Part shown: in pieces, positions 55,322 through 63,991 of the stretch
How positions within the stretch are numbered: position 1 is the first letter of the stretch
Layout of the letters: each line of letters starts with the position of its first letter
Assembly (NCBI RefSeq): GCF_006716565.1
Contig: NZ_VFPG01000001.1
Coordinates: 744,001-808,000 of the forward strand
Direction of reading: 5' to 3'
Source of the DNA: Nocardia bhagyanarayanae
GTDB taxonomy: Bacteria; Actinomycetota; Actinomycetes; Mycobacteriales; Mycobacteriaceae
Length of the DNA: 64,000 bases
The notes under the pieces: generated by a model
Databases searched by the model: none
What the model was told of the DNA's origin: nothing
What the model saw: the letters and a program-made list of their open reading frames with translations, nothing else
Made by a program: the position numbers and the translations under genes

Positions 55322-57073
55322 ATGGTCACAGCAGTGGATTACGCAGCACGACAGATCGACCCGCAAGCCATCCGGAACGCCGGGCACGTCGCGGTGCTCG
55401 CCTACGTCTCGACCTCGCGCCCCGGCTCCAACTTCGGGGCCAAGCCGCTCACCCGCGAGTACGCCGACCGCATCCGCGCCGCGGGCCTAGACATCGTCTC
55501 GATCTGGCAGTACGGCAAGCCCGGCAATCCCGATGCCCCTTCCGACTACACCCTCGGTTTCGAGGGCGGCGCCCGGATGGGCCACGAGGCAAGGGAACGG
55601 CACTTCGCCGCGGGCGGGCCCGGCTACTGCCCGATCTACTTCGCCGTCGACGAGGACATCGACGAGCACACCTGGAACACCAAGGCGGTGCACTTCTTTC
55701 GCGGCGTGAACAACGCCATCGGCCAGGAGTGGACCGGCGTCTACGGCCACGACGAGGTGTGCCTGTGGGCGATTCGCGACGGCGTCGTCGGGCGGTCGAC
55801 CACGCCGGGGCGGTATTGGGCCTGGCAGACCAAGGCGTGGTCGGAAGGCGATATCGCCGAGGGGATTTCGCTGTATCAGCGCATCGTCGACACCCCGTCG
55901 ACACCCGGTCCCAAGATCGACGGCACATCCGTCGACGTGAACGACATATACGCCGCGGACTACGGGCAATGGTCGGTCGACCGCGCGCCGGGGCCGGTGG
56001 CCAAACCCGAGTACGTCGAACTCGATCGGATGGGCAACTCGCGCAGCAGCCGGCACGGCGCACGCGTCACGAACTTCCTGCTGCACACGCAGGAGGGCAA
56101 CGGCACCGCGGAGTCGCTGGCGAACTACCTGAACAACACCGCGAACGGCGTCTCCTACCACTACACCGTGCGCGACGGCATCGTGTGCGACGTCGTCGAC
56201 ACCGACTACGCCAGCTGGAGCGTGCTCGACGCCAACCCGTTCACTATCAACCTGTGCTTCGCCGGATCTCGCGCGGGGTGGAGCAGGGCGCAGTGGCTGG
56301 AACGCGAGCACGATGTCCGGATCGCCGCGTGGCTCGCGGTCCAGGACGCGCGCAAATACGACTTCGAGCCGGTCGTCATCCCGCCGCCGTACTGGCGTGG
56401 CGAGGGCATCTCGGACCACAAGTACGTCACCGAGGAGCTGGGAATCGGCACGCACACCGACGTCGGCTACAACTTCATCTGGGACCGGCTGGAAACCTTC
56501 GTCAACGAGTACGCGGGCGGCGGGCCCCCGCCCGGCCAGCCCAACGCCATCGACGACGCGGCCGCCGCCGCGCCGTGGCTCGGCAGGCGGCTCACCCAGG
56601 GCGAGATCCCGACCCCGGACGGCGTCGGCCGCCGCGCCGAATTCGAGAACGGCCAGGTCTATTGGCACCCGAACACCGGCGCGCACGCCATTCCAACGCG
56701 CTTGTTCGCCAAGTTCGCCGAACTCGGCTGGGAAGCGGGCCCGCTCGGCTGGCCGATCACCGACCGGACCATCCTCACCGACGCGGCGGGCGCCCAACTC
56801 GGCGAAGTCCAGGGCTTCCAGGGCGGCGCGCTGTACCTCCGCTACGGAGCCGACCGCGCGCCGGTCTGGGTGCACGGCGCGATCCGCGACCGCTGGAATC
56901 GTTCCGGTTTCGAGAACGGCCCGCTCGGCTGGCCCCTCGCCGACGAGCAAGCCTTCGACGGCGGCGCGTACCAGCGCTTCGAGCACGGAACCATCTACTG
57001 GCCCGGCCGCCGCGACACCGTCGCCCTGCTCGGCAACGACGGCCCCGACATGCCCCTGCCCGACCGCGATTGA
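55322..57073 (+). CDS. Lysin-like cell-wall hydrolase: DUF1906 + amidase_2 + LGFP repeats
   Basis: A 583-residue multi-domain wall hydrolase. Residues about 10-200 match DUF1906, a glycoside-hydrolase-like barrel with acidic residues in YFAVDEDID near 106. Residues 245-395 match an N-acetylmuramoyl-L-alanine amidase (amidase_2), with zinc ligands expected in LLHTQEGNG, SYHYTVRDG and GTHTDVGYNF. Residues 420-580 contain LGFP repeats (GPLGWPITD, GPLGWPLAD), a module found in wall-anchored proteins of mycolic-acid bacteria. No signal peptide is visible, as in many phage endolysins. ATG at 55322 has GGAGGG five bases upstream. No other phage gene is near except the tRNA-Thr that follows, so it may be a domesticated lysin or an ordinary autolysin. 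Confidence 0.85.
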   Translation: MVTAVDYAARQIDPQAIRNAGHVAVLAYVSTSRPGSNFGAKPLTREYADRIRAAGLDIVSIWQYGKPGNPDAPSDYTLGFEGGARMGHEARERHFAAGGPGYCPIYFAVDEDIDEHTWNTKAVHFFRGVNNAIGQEWTGVYGHDEVCLWAIRDGVVGRSTTPGRYWAWQTKAWSEGDIAEGISLYQRIVDTPSTPGPKIDGTSVDVNDIYAADYGQWSVDRAPGPVAKPEYVELDRMGNSRSSRHGARVTNFLLHTQEGNGTAESLANYLNNTANGVSYHYTVRDGIVCDVVDTDYASWSVLDANPFTINLCFAGSRAGWSRAQWLEREHDVRIAAWLAVQDARKYDFEPVVIPPPYWRGEGISDHKYVTEELGIGTHTDVGYNFIWDRLETFVNEYAGGGPPPGQPNAIDDAAAAAPWLGRRLTQGEIPTPDGVGRRAEFENGQVYWHPNTGAHAIPTRLFAKFAELGWEAGPLGWPITDRTILTDAAGAQLGEVQGFQGGALYLRYGADRAPVWVHGAIRDRWNRSGFENGPLGWPLADEQAFDGGAYQRFEHGTIYWPGRRDTVALLGNDGPDMPLPDRD

Positions 57074-57154
57074 GAGAGCACAGACCACGCGCCGCATACC
57101 GGGAACCCCGGTCGGCGCGTCCGGTCTGAGCGACAGAGCCTCTACCACTGCGCT

Positions 57155-57268
57155 CAGCCGCGCGGCGGATGCACGAAGGGCGCCCGGTTCGAAACCGAGC
57201 GCCCTCTATTCGAGTTCAGCCGCGCAGCGGATGCAAAAAGGGCGCCCGGTTCGAAAACCGAGCGCCCT
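57155..57268. repeat. Tandem 62-bp repeats, each with a terminator-like hairpin
   Basis: CAGCCGCGCGGCGGATGCA (57155) recurs with small changes at 57217, a 62-base period. Each copy ends in a hairpin: 57177-57205 (13-bp stem with one mismatch) and 57239-57268 (similar stem, 4-base loop). The hairpin sequence AGGGCGCcCGGTT/AACCGaGCGCCCT is shared with the terminator at 54793. They stand between the lysin-like gene and tRNA-Thr. Confidence 0.8.
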
Positions 57269-57279
57269 TCGGGTCTACG

Positions 57280-57351
57280 AGCCCCCTGTCAGGATTGAAC
57301 TGACGACCTTTCGCTTACAAGGCGAGTGCTCTACCACTGAGCTAAGGAGGC
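57280..57351 (-). tRNA. tRNA-Thr (anticodon TGT)
   Basis: The minus strand reads GCCTCCTTAGCTCAG at the 5' end. The 7-bp acceptor stem pairs GCCTCCT with AGGGGGC, the D-arm is GCTC/GAGC, the anticodon loop is CTTGTAA giving TGT, and the T-arm is GTCAG-TTCAATC-CTGAC. The discriminator is T. CCA is not encoded. There is one mismatch at the top of the anticodon stem. 72 bases. Confidence 0.97.
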
Positions 57352-57385
57352 GAGAAGCGGTGCCAATCATAGCCGGGCTCGCCCG

Positions 57386-57417
57386 CCGCGTGACACCGGC
57401 TTTACGGTGTCACGCGG
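57386..57417 (-). terminator. 12-bp hairpin after mbtH
   Basis: CCGCGTGACACC pairs perfectly with GGTGTCACGCGG around an 8-base loop, between the mbtH stop and the tRNA on the same strand. Confidence 0.7.
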
Positions 57418-57462
57418 TGGCGGCTCAACGAGATGTCCCGGCGCAGTATCGGATACCGCGGG

Positions 57463-57705
57463 TCAGGACTGGGCGCCCTGTCGGGCCGCGTCGTCGGCGG
57501 CCATCGCATCGCGCAGACTCTTCGGACGCATATCGGTCCAGTTCTTCTCGACGTACTCGACGCAGGCAGCGCGGCTGTCCTCACCGAACACGACTCGCCA
57601 TCCGGCCGGAACCTCGGCGAACGCGGGCCACAGGGAATGCTGTTCCTCGTCGTTGACCAGGACGAAGAAGCGGCCGTCTTCGTCATCGAAGGGGTTGGTG
57701 CTCAA
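57463..57705 (-). CDS. mbtH: MbtH family protein
   Basis: An 80-residue MbtH protein, a small partner that activates adenylation domains of nonribosomal peptide synthetases. Almost the entire consensus is visible: [21 protein letters not shown] (split), [17 protein letters not shown], and [16 protein letters not shown] at 57705 with GAGGTG upstream gives the family N-terminus MSTNPFDD; a GTG at 57711 would add two residues. There is no synthetase gene in the window, so its partner lies elsewhere. The upstream gene on the same strand is an alpha/beta-hydrolase, 152 bases away. Confidence 0.95.
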   Translation of the reverse strand: MSTNPFDDEDGRFFVLVNDEEQHSLWPAFAEVPAGWRVVFGEDSRAACVEYVEKNWTDMRPKSLRDAMAADDAARQGAQS

Positions 57706-57857
57706 TTTCACCTCACTGGATACTGGCGCTGTGTACGGGATCTGCTCCAGGGTCCGTCCGGCGCGGCGACCGTGCTGATCACGAGTCGTACACCGGAAGA
57801 ACTCCCCGAGCGTTGTGTCGACCCTAGCAAGGGAGACGTTACGTGTAGGTGGTTACC

Positions 57858-58691
57858 TCAGGCCGCGAAGAAATCCAGGAGGATCTTGTTGACCGCCTCC
57901 GGCCGCTCCAGGTAGCCGAAGTGCCCGGCGTCGGGGATCTCCTGGTAGCGGGCGCCGGGGATGGCGTCGGCCACCTCCCGCGTCAGGTACGGCGGGATCA
58001 TCCGGTCGTCGGCGAATCCGATGCCGAGGCACGGCACCGAGATCGCGCGGTAGGCCTGCACGCGGTCGAAATCGTGGTCCATCTTGCGCTGCGCGCGGAT
58101 GCCGGGGGTGACCGGTCCACCGGTGAATTCGAACAGGTCGAGCCAGTCGCGCGCGGAGTTGGTGTTGGCCATCGTGGCGGGCGAAAGGTTCATCACGGCG
58201 GTCACCGCGGCCTCGTACTTCGGCGGCAGTTTGACGCCGCTGGCGTCGAGATCGTGCTCGCCGAGCGAGAGCGTCTTCTGGAACTGGTCGAGCCGCCCGT
58301 GCCCGGCCATGAAGACGGCCTTGCGCACCAGGTCGGGGCGGGCCAGCGCCAGTTCCTGGGCGACGCGCGCGCCCATCGAGGTGCCGACGACCAGCGCGGG
58401 ACCCTCGTCGAGCAGTTCGATGAGGCCCGCGGTGTCGGCGACCAGGTCGTCGATGGTCATGCCGGAAGCCGCCTCGAAGGACGGCGCGATGCCGCGATTG
58501 TCGAAGGTGCAGACCCGGTACCCGGCGGCGACCAGCGCGGGCACCTGGTGCAGTTCCCATACCCGGCCGGGGCTGCCGGTGCCCATGATCATCACGACGA
58601 GCGGACCGCCGCCCTTGACGTCGGCGCCCTTCGCCCGGTCGCCCTTGACCTGGTAATTGAGGGAGATTCCGTTCACCGTCGCCAGCGGCAT
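57858..58691 (-). CDS. Alpha/beta-hydrolase
   Basis: A 277-residue soluble alpha/beta-hydrolase. The nucleophile is in VVGTSMGARVAQ near residue 104, the acid in FADDRMIPP near 225, and the His in DAGHFGYLERP near 254. The oxyanion region reads MGTGSPGRVWE near residue 36. ATG at 58691 has AAGGG eight bases before it. Substrate unknown. The mbtH gene follows on the same strand, but a thioesterase role is only a thought from position. Confidence 0.88.
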   Translation of the reverse strand: MPLATVNGISLNYQVKGDRAKGADVKGGGPLVVMIMGTGSPGRVWELHQVPALVAAGYRVCTFDNRGIAPSFEAASGMTIDDLVADTAGLIELLDEGPALVVGTSMGARVAQELALARPDLVRKAVFMAGHGRLDQFQKTLSLGEHDLDASGVKLPPKYEAAVTAVMNLSPATMANTNSARDWLDLFEFTGGPVTPGIRAQRKMDHDFDRVQAYRAISVPCLGIGFADDRMIPPYLTREVADAIPGARYQEIPDAGHFGYLERPEAVNKILLDFFAA

Positions 58692-58895
58692 TGTGGACCC
58701 TTTCGTGTGGTTGATACTGCGCCCCCACGGTATAGGCAGGGGGGTGACGGTGCAGCAGGCACACGGGGGAAGCGGGATACTGGTGCGGCGGCGCCGATTC
58801 CATACCGTGAAGTGGCTCTCGAGCCCGGGGCAACGGACGTCGCATACCATTGACTATTCGTACGCACGAGCGTAATGAGCCGGGAGGACAAGAAG

Positions 58896-59066
58896 ATGGC
58901 CGCGAAGGGCAGCGCGAACGATATCGCGGACGACGAATTGGAACCACTCGCCGACGAGACCGCACGTCAGGCGCAGCGGGTCGTCGCGGCCTACGCCGAG
59001 GACGCCGACGAATGCCGGATGCTGCTGTCGATGCTCGGCATCGGCCCCAGCGGCCGCGGCGAGTAG
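58896..59066 (+). CDS. Small conserved actinobacterial protein upstream of otsA
   Basis: A 56-residue protein starting MAAKGSANDIADDELEPL, with a helix-rich middle and CRMLLSMLGIGPSG at the end. A short conserved gene stands just before otsA in mycobacteria as well (from memory, Rv3489). ATG at 58896 has GGGAGG nine bases upstream; an ATG at 58875 would add seven residues. Function unknown. Confidence 0.75.
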   Translation: MAAKGSANDIADDELEPLADETARQAQRVVAAYAEDADECRMLLSMLGIGPSGRGE

Positions 59067-59228
59067 TACCCGACCCCTCGCTCGACGACAACGGCGCCGT
59101 CGACTCGACAGACCAACTCCAACGCCGAATCAGCGACGCGTGACCGCGGCGAGAGCGACGGGCCCGACCGGGAACCCGCGTGACCGCGAAGACACCGCGA
59201 ACGCCGCCAACCAAATAAGGATGCGTGA

Positions 59229-60818
59229 GTGGACCAGATGACCGAACAGCCGTCCGACGACTCCCAGCACGCCCCCGAACTACCCGAACCCGACCTACAG
59301 GAGTCCGGCGCACCGCTCGCCGTATCGATCGCTCCGGAGGGCGCCGGTTCGGGTTTTGTCGTTGTGGCCAACCGTCTGCCCGTCGATCTGGAGAAACTGC
59401 CCGACGGCAGCACCCGCTGGAAGCGCAGCCCCGGCGGTCTGGTGACCGCGCTGGAGCCGGTGTTGCGCAACAACAAGGGCGCATGGGTCGGCTGGGCGGG
59501 CGTGCCCGACGTCGAGGTCGAGCCGATCATCGAGGACGGCCTGGAGCTGCATCCGGTGCCGCTGTCGGCGCAGGAGGTGACCGACTACTACGAGGGCTTC
59601 TCCAACGGCACGCTGTGGCCGCTGTATCACGACGTGATCGTGCGGCCGACCTACGACCGCAGGTGGTGGGCCGCCTACGTCAACGTGAACCGCCGGTTCG
59701 CAGAGGAGACCGCCAAGGTGGCCGCCGAGGGCGCCACCGTGTGGGTGCAGGACTACCAGCTCCAGCTGGTGCCCAAGATGCTGCGCATGCTGCGGCCGGA
59801 TCTGACCATCGGCTTCTTCCTGCACATCCCGTTCCCGCCGGTCGAGCTGTTCATGCAGATGCCGTGGCGGACCGAGATCATCGAAGGTCTGCTCGGCGCC
59901 GATCTGATCGGCTTCCACCTGCCGGGCGGCGCGCAGAACTTCTTGTATCTGGCGCGGCGACTGGCCGGGCAGCCCACCTCGCGCGGCACCGTCGGCGTGC
60001 GCTCGAAGCTCGGCGTGGTGCAGGTCGGTTTCCGCACCGTGCGGGTCGGCGCGTTCCCGATCTCGATCGCCTCGGCCGAGCTGGACGAGCACTCGCGGCG
60101 CCGGTCGATCCGGGAACGGGCGGCCAAGATCCGCGCCGAGCTCGGCAATCCGAAGAACATCCTGCTCGGCGTCGACCGCCTCGACTACACCAAGGGCATC
60201 GACATCCGGCTCAACGCGCTGGAGGAACTGCTGATCGACGGCCGCGTCGATCCCTCCGAGACCGTGATGGTGCAGCTGGCGACCCCGAGCCGCGAGCGCG
60301 TCGAAAGCTACATCCAGATGCGCGGCGACATCGAGCGCCAGGTGGGCCGGATCAACGGCGAGTTCGCCAGGGTCGGCTACCCGGTGGTGCACTACCTGCA
60401 CCGACCCATCCCGCGCGACGAGCTGATCGCCTTCTTCGTGGCCGCCGACGTCATGCTGGTGACGCCGCTGCGCGACGGCATGAACCTGGTCGCGAAGGAG
60501 TACGTGGCCTGTCACAGCGGACTCAACGGCGCCCTGGTGCTCAGCGAGTTCACCGGCGCGGCCGCCGAACTTCGCCAGTCCTACCTGTGCAACCCGCACG
60601 ACCTGGACAGCGTCAAGGACGCCATCGTCTCCGCGCTGGAAGACAACCGCGACACCAAACGCCGCCGCATGCGCTCCCTGCGCCGCCAGGTCCTCGCGCA
60701 CGACGTGGACCGCTGGGCCCGCGCCTTCCTGGACGCCCTCGCCCAAGACCAGGTGGCGGGCAGCGCCCTGCTGACCGACGAGGACGTCTACCCGGAGTCC
60801 GACAACCCCAGCCGCTGA
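59229..60818 (+). CDS. otsA: Alpha,alpha-trehalose-phosphate synthase
   Basis: OtsA (GT20) makes trehalose-6-phosphate from a nucleoside diphosphoglucose and glucose-6-phosphate. The 529-residue protein has a disordered head of about 40 residues, then [10 protein letters not shown] near 45, [10 protein letters not shown] near 66, [15 protein letters not shown] near 173, [10 protein letters not shown] near 198 and [16 protein letters not shown] near 415. All main active-site blocks are present. GTG at 59229 is close to an ATG at 59238. Trehalose is also the mycolate carrier in this group, linking it to the mycolyltransferase. Confidence 0.96.
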   Translation: MDQMTEQPSDDSQHAPELPEPDLQESGAPLAVSIAPEGAGSGFVVVANRLPVDLEKLPDGSTRWKRSPGGLVTALEPVLRNNKGAWVGWAGVPDVEVEPIIEDGLELHPVPLSAQEVTDYYEGFSNGTLWPLYHDVIVRPTYDRRWWAAYVNVNRRFAEETAKVAAEGATVWVQDYQLQLVPKMLRMLRPDLTIGFFLHIPFPPVELFMQMPWRTEIIEGLLGADLIGFHLPGGAQNFLYLARRLAGQPTSRGTVGVRSKLGVVQVGFRTVRVGAFPISIASAELDEHSRRRSIRERAAKIRAELGNPKNILLGVDRLDYTKGIDIRLNALEELLIDGRVDPSETVMVQLATPSRERVESYIQMRGDIERQVGRINGEFARVGYPVVHYLHRPIPRDELIAFFVAADVMLVTPLRDGMNLVAKEYVACHSGLNGALVLSEFTGAAAELRQSYLCNPHDLDSVKDAIVSALEDNRDTKRRRMRSLRRQVLAHDVDRWARAFLDALAQDQVAGSALLTDEDVYPESDNPSR

Positions 60819-60882
60819 CGCCCACAGCTGGTTCCCAGGAATCGTCCAGCGTTCTCGCAGGCGCGTGGCGCACCATGAACCC

Positions 60883-61620
60883 ATGAGTGGTGCGCCCGCG
60901 GAGCGGTCCCCCGAGGCCAGGGTGCTGGTGGTGGACGACGAGCCGATGATTCTCGAGCTGCTCTCGGTGAGCCTGCGCTACCAGGGCTTCGAGGTGGAGA
61001 CGGCGATCGATGGCGCGCAGGCGCTGGACCGGGCGCGCAGTTTCCGTCCGCAGGCGATGATCGTCGACGTGATGATGCCCGGCATCGATGGCTTCGGCCT
61101 CCTGCCGAGGTTGCGCGCCGACGGCATCGACGTGCCCGTCCTGTTCTTGACCGCCCGCGACGACGTGCAGGACAAGGTGGCGGGCCTGACCCTCGGGGCC
61201 GACGACTACATCACCAAGCCGTTCAGCTTGGAGGAGGTGGTGGCCCGGCTGCGGGTGGTGTTGCGCCGCGCCGGGCACAGCGCGCCGGCGAAGGAGAGTT
61301 CGCGCCTTCGCTTCGAGGACATCGAGCTCGACGACGACACCCACGAGGTGTGGAAGGCGGGCGAGCCGGTCGCCTTGTCCCCCACCGAGTTCACCTTGCT
61401 GCGGTACTTCATGGTCAACGCCGGAACCGTGCTGAGCAAGCCGCGCATCCTGGATCACGTGTGGCGCTACGACTTCGGCGGCGAGGTCGGCGTGGTGGAG
61501 ACCTACGTCTCGTATCTGCGCAAGAAAGTGGACACCGGCGAGCAGCGCCTGATCCACACGTTGCGCGGCGTCGGCTACGTGATGCGGGCGCCGCAGCGCG
61601 GTCGCCCGCAGGGGCAGTGA
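60883..61620 (+). CDS. phoP: Two-component response regulator PhoP
   Basis: A 245-residue OmpR/PhoB-type regulator. The receiver has VLVVDDEP near residue 16, the phosphorylated Asp in MIVDVMMPGIDGFG near 63, and TARDDVQDKVAGLTLGADDY. The winged helix ends LIHTLRGVGYVM. Stretches such as SLRYQGFEVETA, HEVWKAGEPVALSPTEF and VWRYDFGGEV closely match M. tuberculosis PhoP as remembered, so phoP is named with fair confidence. ATG at 60883 is used. The stop overlaps the kinase start (GTGA). Confidence 0.93.
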   Translation: MSGAPAERSPEARVLVVDDEPMILELLSVSLRYQGFEVETAIDGAQALDRARSFRPQAMIVDVMMPGIDGFGLLPRLRADGIDVPVLFLTARDDVQDKVAGLTLGADDYITKPFSLEEVVARLRVVLRRAGHSAPAKESSRLRFEDIELDDDTHEVWKAGEPVALSPTEFTLLRYFMVNAGTVLSKPRILDHVWRYDFGGEVGVVETYVSYLRKKVDTGEQRLIHTLRGVGYVMRAPQRGRPQGQ

Positions 61621-63173
61621 GCGCGAATTCGGCGGACCCGCAGCGCGAACGAAAAGCGCCCGCCGCGAAGCGAACTCGTCCCTCGGAGCAGCGCCGGGCG
61701 GCCCGCGAAGCAGGCCGGATGCGCCGGTTCCGGGATGCGCTCGCGCAGCGACTCGGCGCGATCCCGCTGCGCGTGACGCTGGTACTCGCACTCGTCGCGC
61801 TGGCGGGGCTCGGCCTGGTGGCTTCCGGGATGGCGGTCACGTCGTCGCTGGAAAGGTCACTGCTGAACCGAACCGACCAGCAGTTGCGCGATGCCGCGAT
61901 GACCCGCGTCCGGATGACCCGCCCGCCGCTGAGTCCGCCGTCGGATCAGCGCAGCGCGCCGAGCCCGTTCTACATCTTCACCGAGAACCACAACGGCACG
62001 GGCTCTTTCGTGTTGCAGCCCTTCGACGTCGAGGCCGCGCCCGCACTGCCGGATACCCCGTCTCCACAACCGGTGACGGTGGGCTCGGCGGGCGACGCCG
62101 ACGTCCAGTGGCGGGTGATGACCGTGCAGAGCCACGAAACGACCACCACCATCGCGCTGCCGCTCACCCAGAACCAGGAGACCGTGCGGCGACTGATGAT
62201 GCTGCAACTGGTGATCGGCGCCGCCGTGCTCGCCGCGCTGGCACTGGCCGCGTATTTCGTGATCCGCCGCAGCCTGCGCCCGCTGCGCCGGGTGGAGAAC
62301 ATCGCCGCGGCCATCGCCAGGGGCGACCTGCACCGCCGAGTTCCCGTGCGCGGCACCAACACCGAGGTGGACCGGCTGTCTCGCTCGTTGAACGGCATGC
62401 TGGCGCAGATCCAGTCGGCGTTCGCCGCGACCGAGGCATCGGAGGCGGCTGCCAAACGTTCCGAGGCGAAGATGCGCCGCTTCGTCGCCGACGCGAGCCA
62501 CGAACTGCGCACCCCGCTCACCACCATTCGCGGTTTCGCCGAGCTTTACCGGCAGGGCGCGAACACCGATCCCGCGATGTTCATGGACCGGATCGAACGC
62601 GAGGCGCAGCGGATGGGTCTGCTTGTCGAAGACCTGCTGATGCTGGCCAGGCTGGACGCGCAGCGCCCGCTGGAGAGCGGCACGGTGGATCTGCTCGCGG
62701 TCGCCAGCGACGCGGTGCACAACGCGCGCGCGCTCGCCGCGGCCGCCGACCCGGACGGACCCCGGCGTCCGATCGCGCTCGAAGTGAACTCCGGCTCAGG
62801 CACTTTGGAGGTCCGGGGCGACGAGGCCAGATTGCGCCAGGTGCTGGCGAACCTGCTGAACAACGCCCTCACCCACACCCCGCCGGACGCCTCGGTGACG
62901 GTTCGCCTCACCCCTGCCGACGGCGAAGTGCTGCTCGAGGTGGCCGACACCGGCCCGGGCCTGCCGCAGGAGGAGGCCGACCGCGTCTTCGAACGCTTCT
63001 ACCGCACCGACACCTCACGGGCCCGCGCCAGCGGCGGCACCGGCCTCGGTCTCTCCATCGTGCAGGCGCTGGTCGTCGCGCACGGCGGCACGGTCCGGGT
63101 CACGAGTGTTCCCGGCGAAGGCGCCACCTTCACGGTGCGGTTGCCGCGCGAGGACGAGGCCCGCGACAGCTAG
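61617..63173 (+). CDS. phoR: Sensor histidine kinase PhoR
   Basis: A 518-residue membrane kinase. An unusually long, basic cytoplasmic head (about 50 residues) comes before the first helix (about 53-75). An outside domain (75-190) and second helix (about 200-220) follow, then a HAMP region, the phospho-His in DASHELRTPLTTIRGFAE near 290, and N, D, F and G boxes (NLLNNALTHTP, DTGPGLP, RVFERFYR, GGTGLGLSIV). GTG at 61617 overlaps the phoP stop, so both are made together. Family role: control of wall lipid, pH and virulence-type genes. Confidence 0.92.
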   Translation: MSANSADPQRERKAPAAKRTRPSEQRRAAREAGRMRRFRDALAQRLGAIPLRVTLVLALVALAGLGLVASGMAVTSSLERSLLNRTDQQLRDAAMTRVRMTRPPLSPPSDQRSAPSPFYIFTENHNGTGSFVLQPFDVEAAPALPDTPSPQPVTVGSAGDADVQWRVMTVQSHETTTTIALPLTQNQETVRRLMMLQLVIGAAVLAALALAAYFVIRRSLRPLRRVENIAAAIARGDLHRRVPVRGTNTEVDRLSRSLNGMLAQIQSAFAATEASEAAAKRSEAKMRRFVADASHELRTPLTTIRGFAELYRQGANTDPAMFMDRIEREAQRMGLLVEDLLMLARLDAQRPLESGTVDLLAVASDAVHNARALAAAADPDGPRRPIALEVNSGSGTLEVRGDEARLRQVLANLLNNALTHTPPDASVTVRLTPADGEVLLEVADTGPGLPQEEADRVFERFYRTDTSRARASGGTGLGLSIVQALVVAHGGTVRVTSVPGEGATFTVRLPREDEARDS

Positions 63174-63287
63174 ATGTTGCCGGCCAGGAGGTTGTTGACG
63201 TTGGAACTTCGTAAGCCTGGCAGATGATCGGATGATGCCGGAAGCCTCGAGGAGCGATCGGCACCCAAGCGCGCACAGGACGAGTGT

Positions 63288-63899
63288 CTACGGGGTTCTT
63301 GTGAGCGCGGGCCAACCGGTCATCGCGCCTGTGACGACGTCTTCCAGTTCGGCGCGCGTCGCACCATCGCGAGCTTGAATCGACAGACCCTGCACGATTG
63401 TGGCGTAAAAGCGTGCGACCGCGTCGATGTCGACCCCGCTCGCTGTGAGTTCGCCCTCGTCGATCCCGCGTTGCAGCCGATCCCTTATCGCCATGAACTG
63501 CGACCGCCGGATGTCAGCCAGGAACTCGCGGATGGGCTCGTTCTCGATCGCGCCAGTGGGTGCGGCGAGGATGAGCATGCAGTAGTGCGGAGCGTCGGAC
63601 CGCGTGATCTGGTCGACCGTCGCGCGCAGCATGGCGTGGATCGCCTCTCGCACGGCCGAGTGCTCGTCGAGTGCGTTGCGTGGCGGTGCCCCGGCGGTCG
63701 CGCCGTAGCGGTCCATGACCTGACGGAAGAGGCTTTCCTTGCTGCCGAAGTAGGAGTAAATGCTCGCCGACGCAATCCCCATCGCCCGAGTCAGATCACT
63801 GAGCGATGTGCCCTCGTAGCCGCGCTCCCAGAAAACCTCGAGCGCCTGCTGCAAGGCGGTGTCGGGGTTGAACGTAAGCGGCCGCCCGCGACTGGCCAT
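63288..63899 (-). CDS. TetR family regulator
   Basis: A 203-residue TetR/AcrR protein. DNA-binding helices occupy residues 10-55 (ALQQALEVFWERGYEGTS and MGIASASIYSYFGSKESLF). The start MASRGRPLTF is typical of regulators of oxidoreductase or efflux genes. A C-terminal TetR_C-type domain follows. ATG at 63899 has GGAGG nine bases upstream. Two similar AT-rich dyads lie upstream, so it probably represses itself and a divergent gene that begins beyond the right edge. Confidence 0.93.
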   Translation of the reverse strand: MASRGRPLTFNPDTALQQALEVFWERGYEGTSLSDLTRAMGIASASIYSYFGSKESLFRQVMDRYGATAGAPPRNALDEHSAVREAIHAMLRATVDQITRSDAPHYCMLILAAPTGAIENEPIREFLADIRRSQFMAIRDRLQRGIDEGELTASGVDIDAVARFYATIVQGLSIQARDGATRAELEDVVTGAMTGWPALTRTP

Positions 63900-63920
63900 A
63901 TCGGTGCGCCTCCATACTTT

Positions 63921-63991
63921 TTTGTCGTTCGATAAACATTAGCTTGACCGACTCCAGGCCTCGTGACACGGTTTATTTGTCAATCAACAAA
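63921..63991. promoter_or_regulatory. Two 16-bp TetR-type operators
   Basis: TTTGTCGTTCGATAAA (63921-63936) and TTTGTCAATCAACAAA (63976-63991) are both near-palindromes and share 12 of 16 bases, 55 bases apart. They lie upstream of the TetR gene in locally AT-rich DNA. Confidence 0.6.

Noticed and set aside
54877..55329. A 150-codon minus-strand frame before the lysin-like gene
   Set aside because: Arg/Ser-rich, no ribosome site, overlaps the lysin start and lacks coding-type third positions.
57132..57160. A second tRNA-like piece (CAGTGGTAGAG on the minus strand)
   Set aside because: Only a D-arm-like stretch matches; no acceptor or anticodon stem can be built.
57706..57857. IdeR iron box upstream of mbtH
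   Set aside because: No TTAGG-type dyad was found in the gap, so iron control is not supported.
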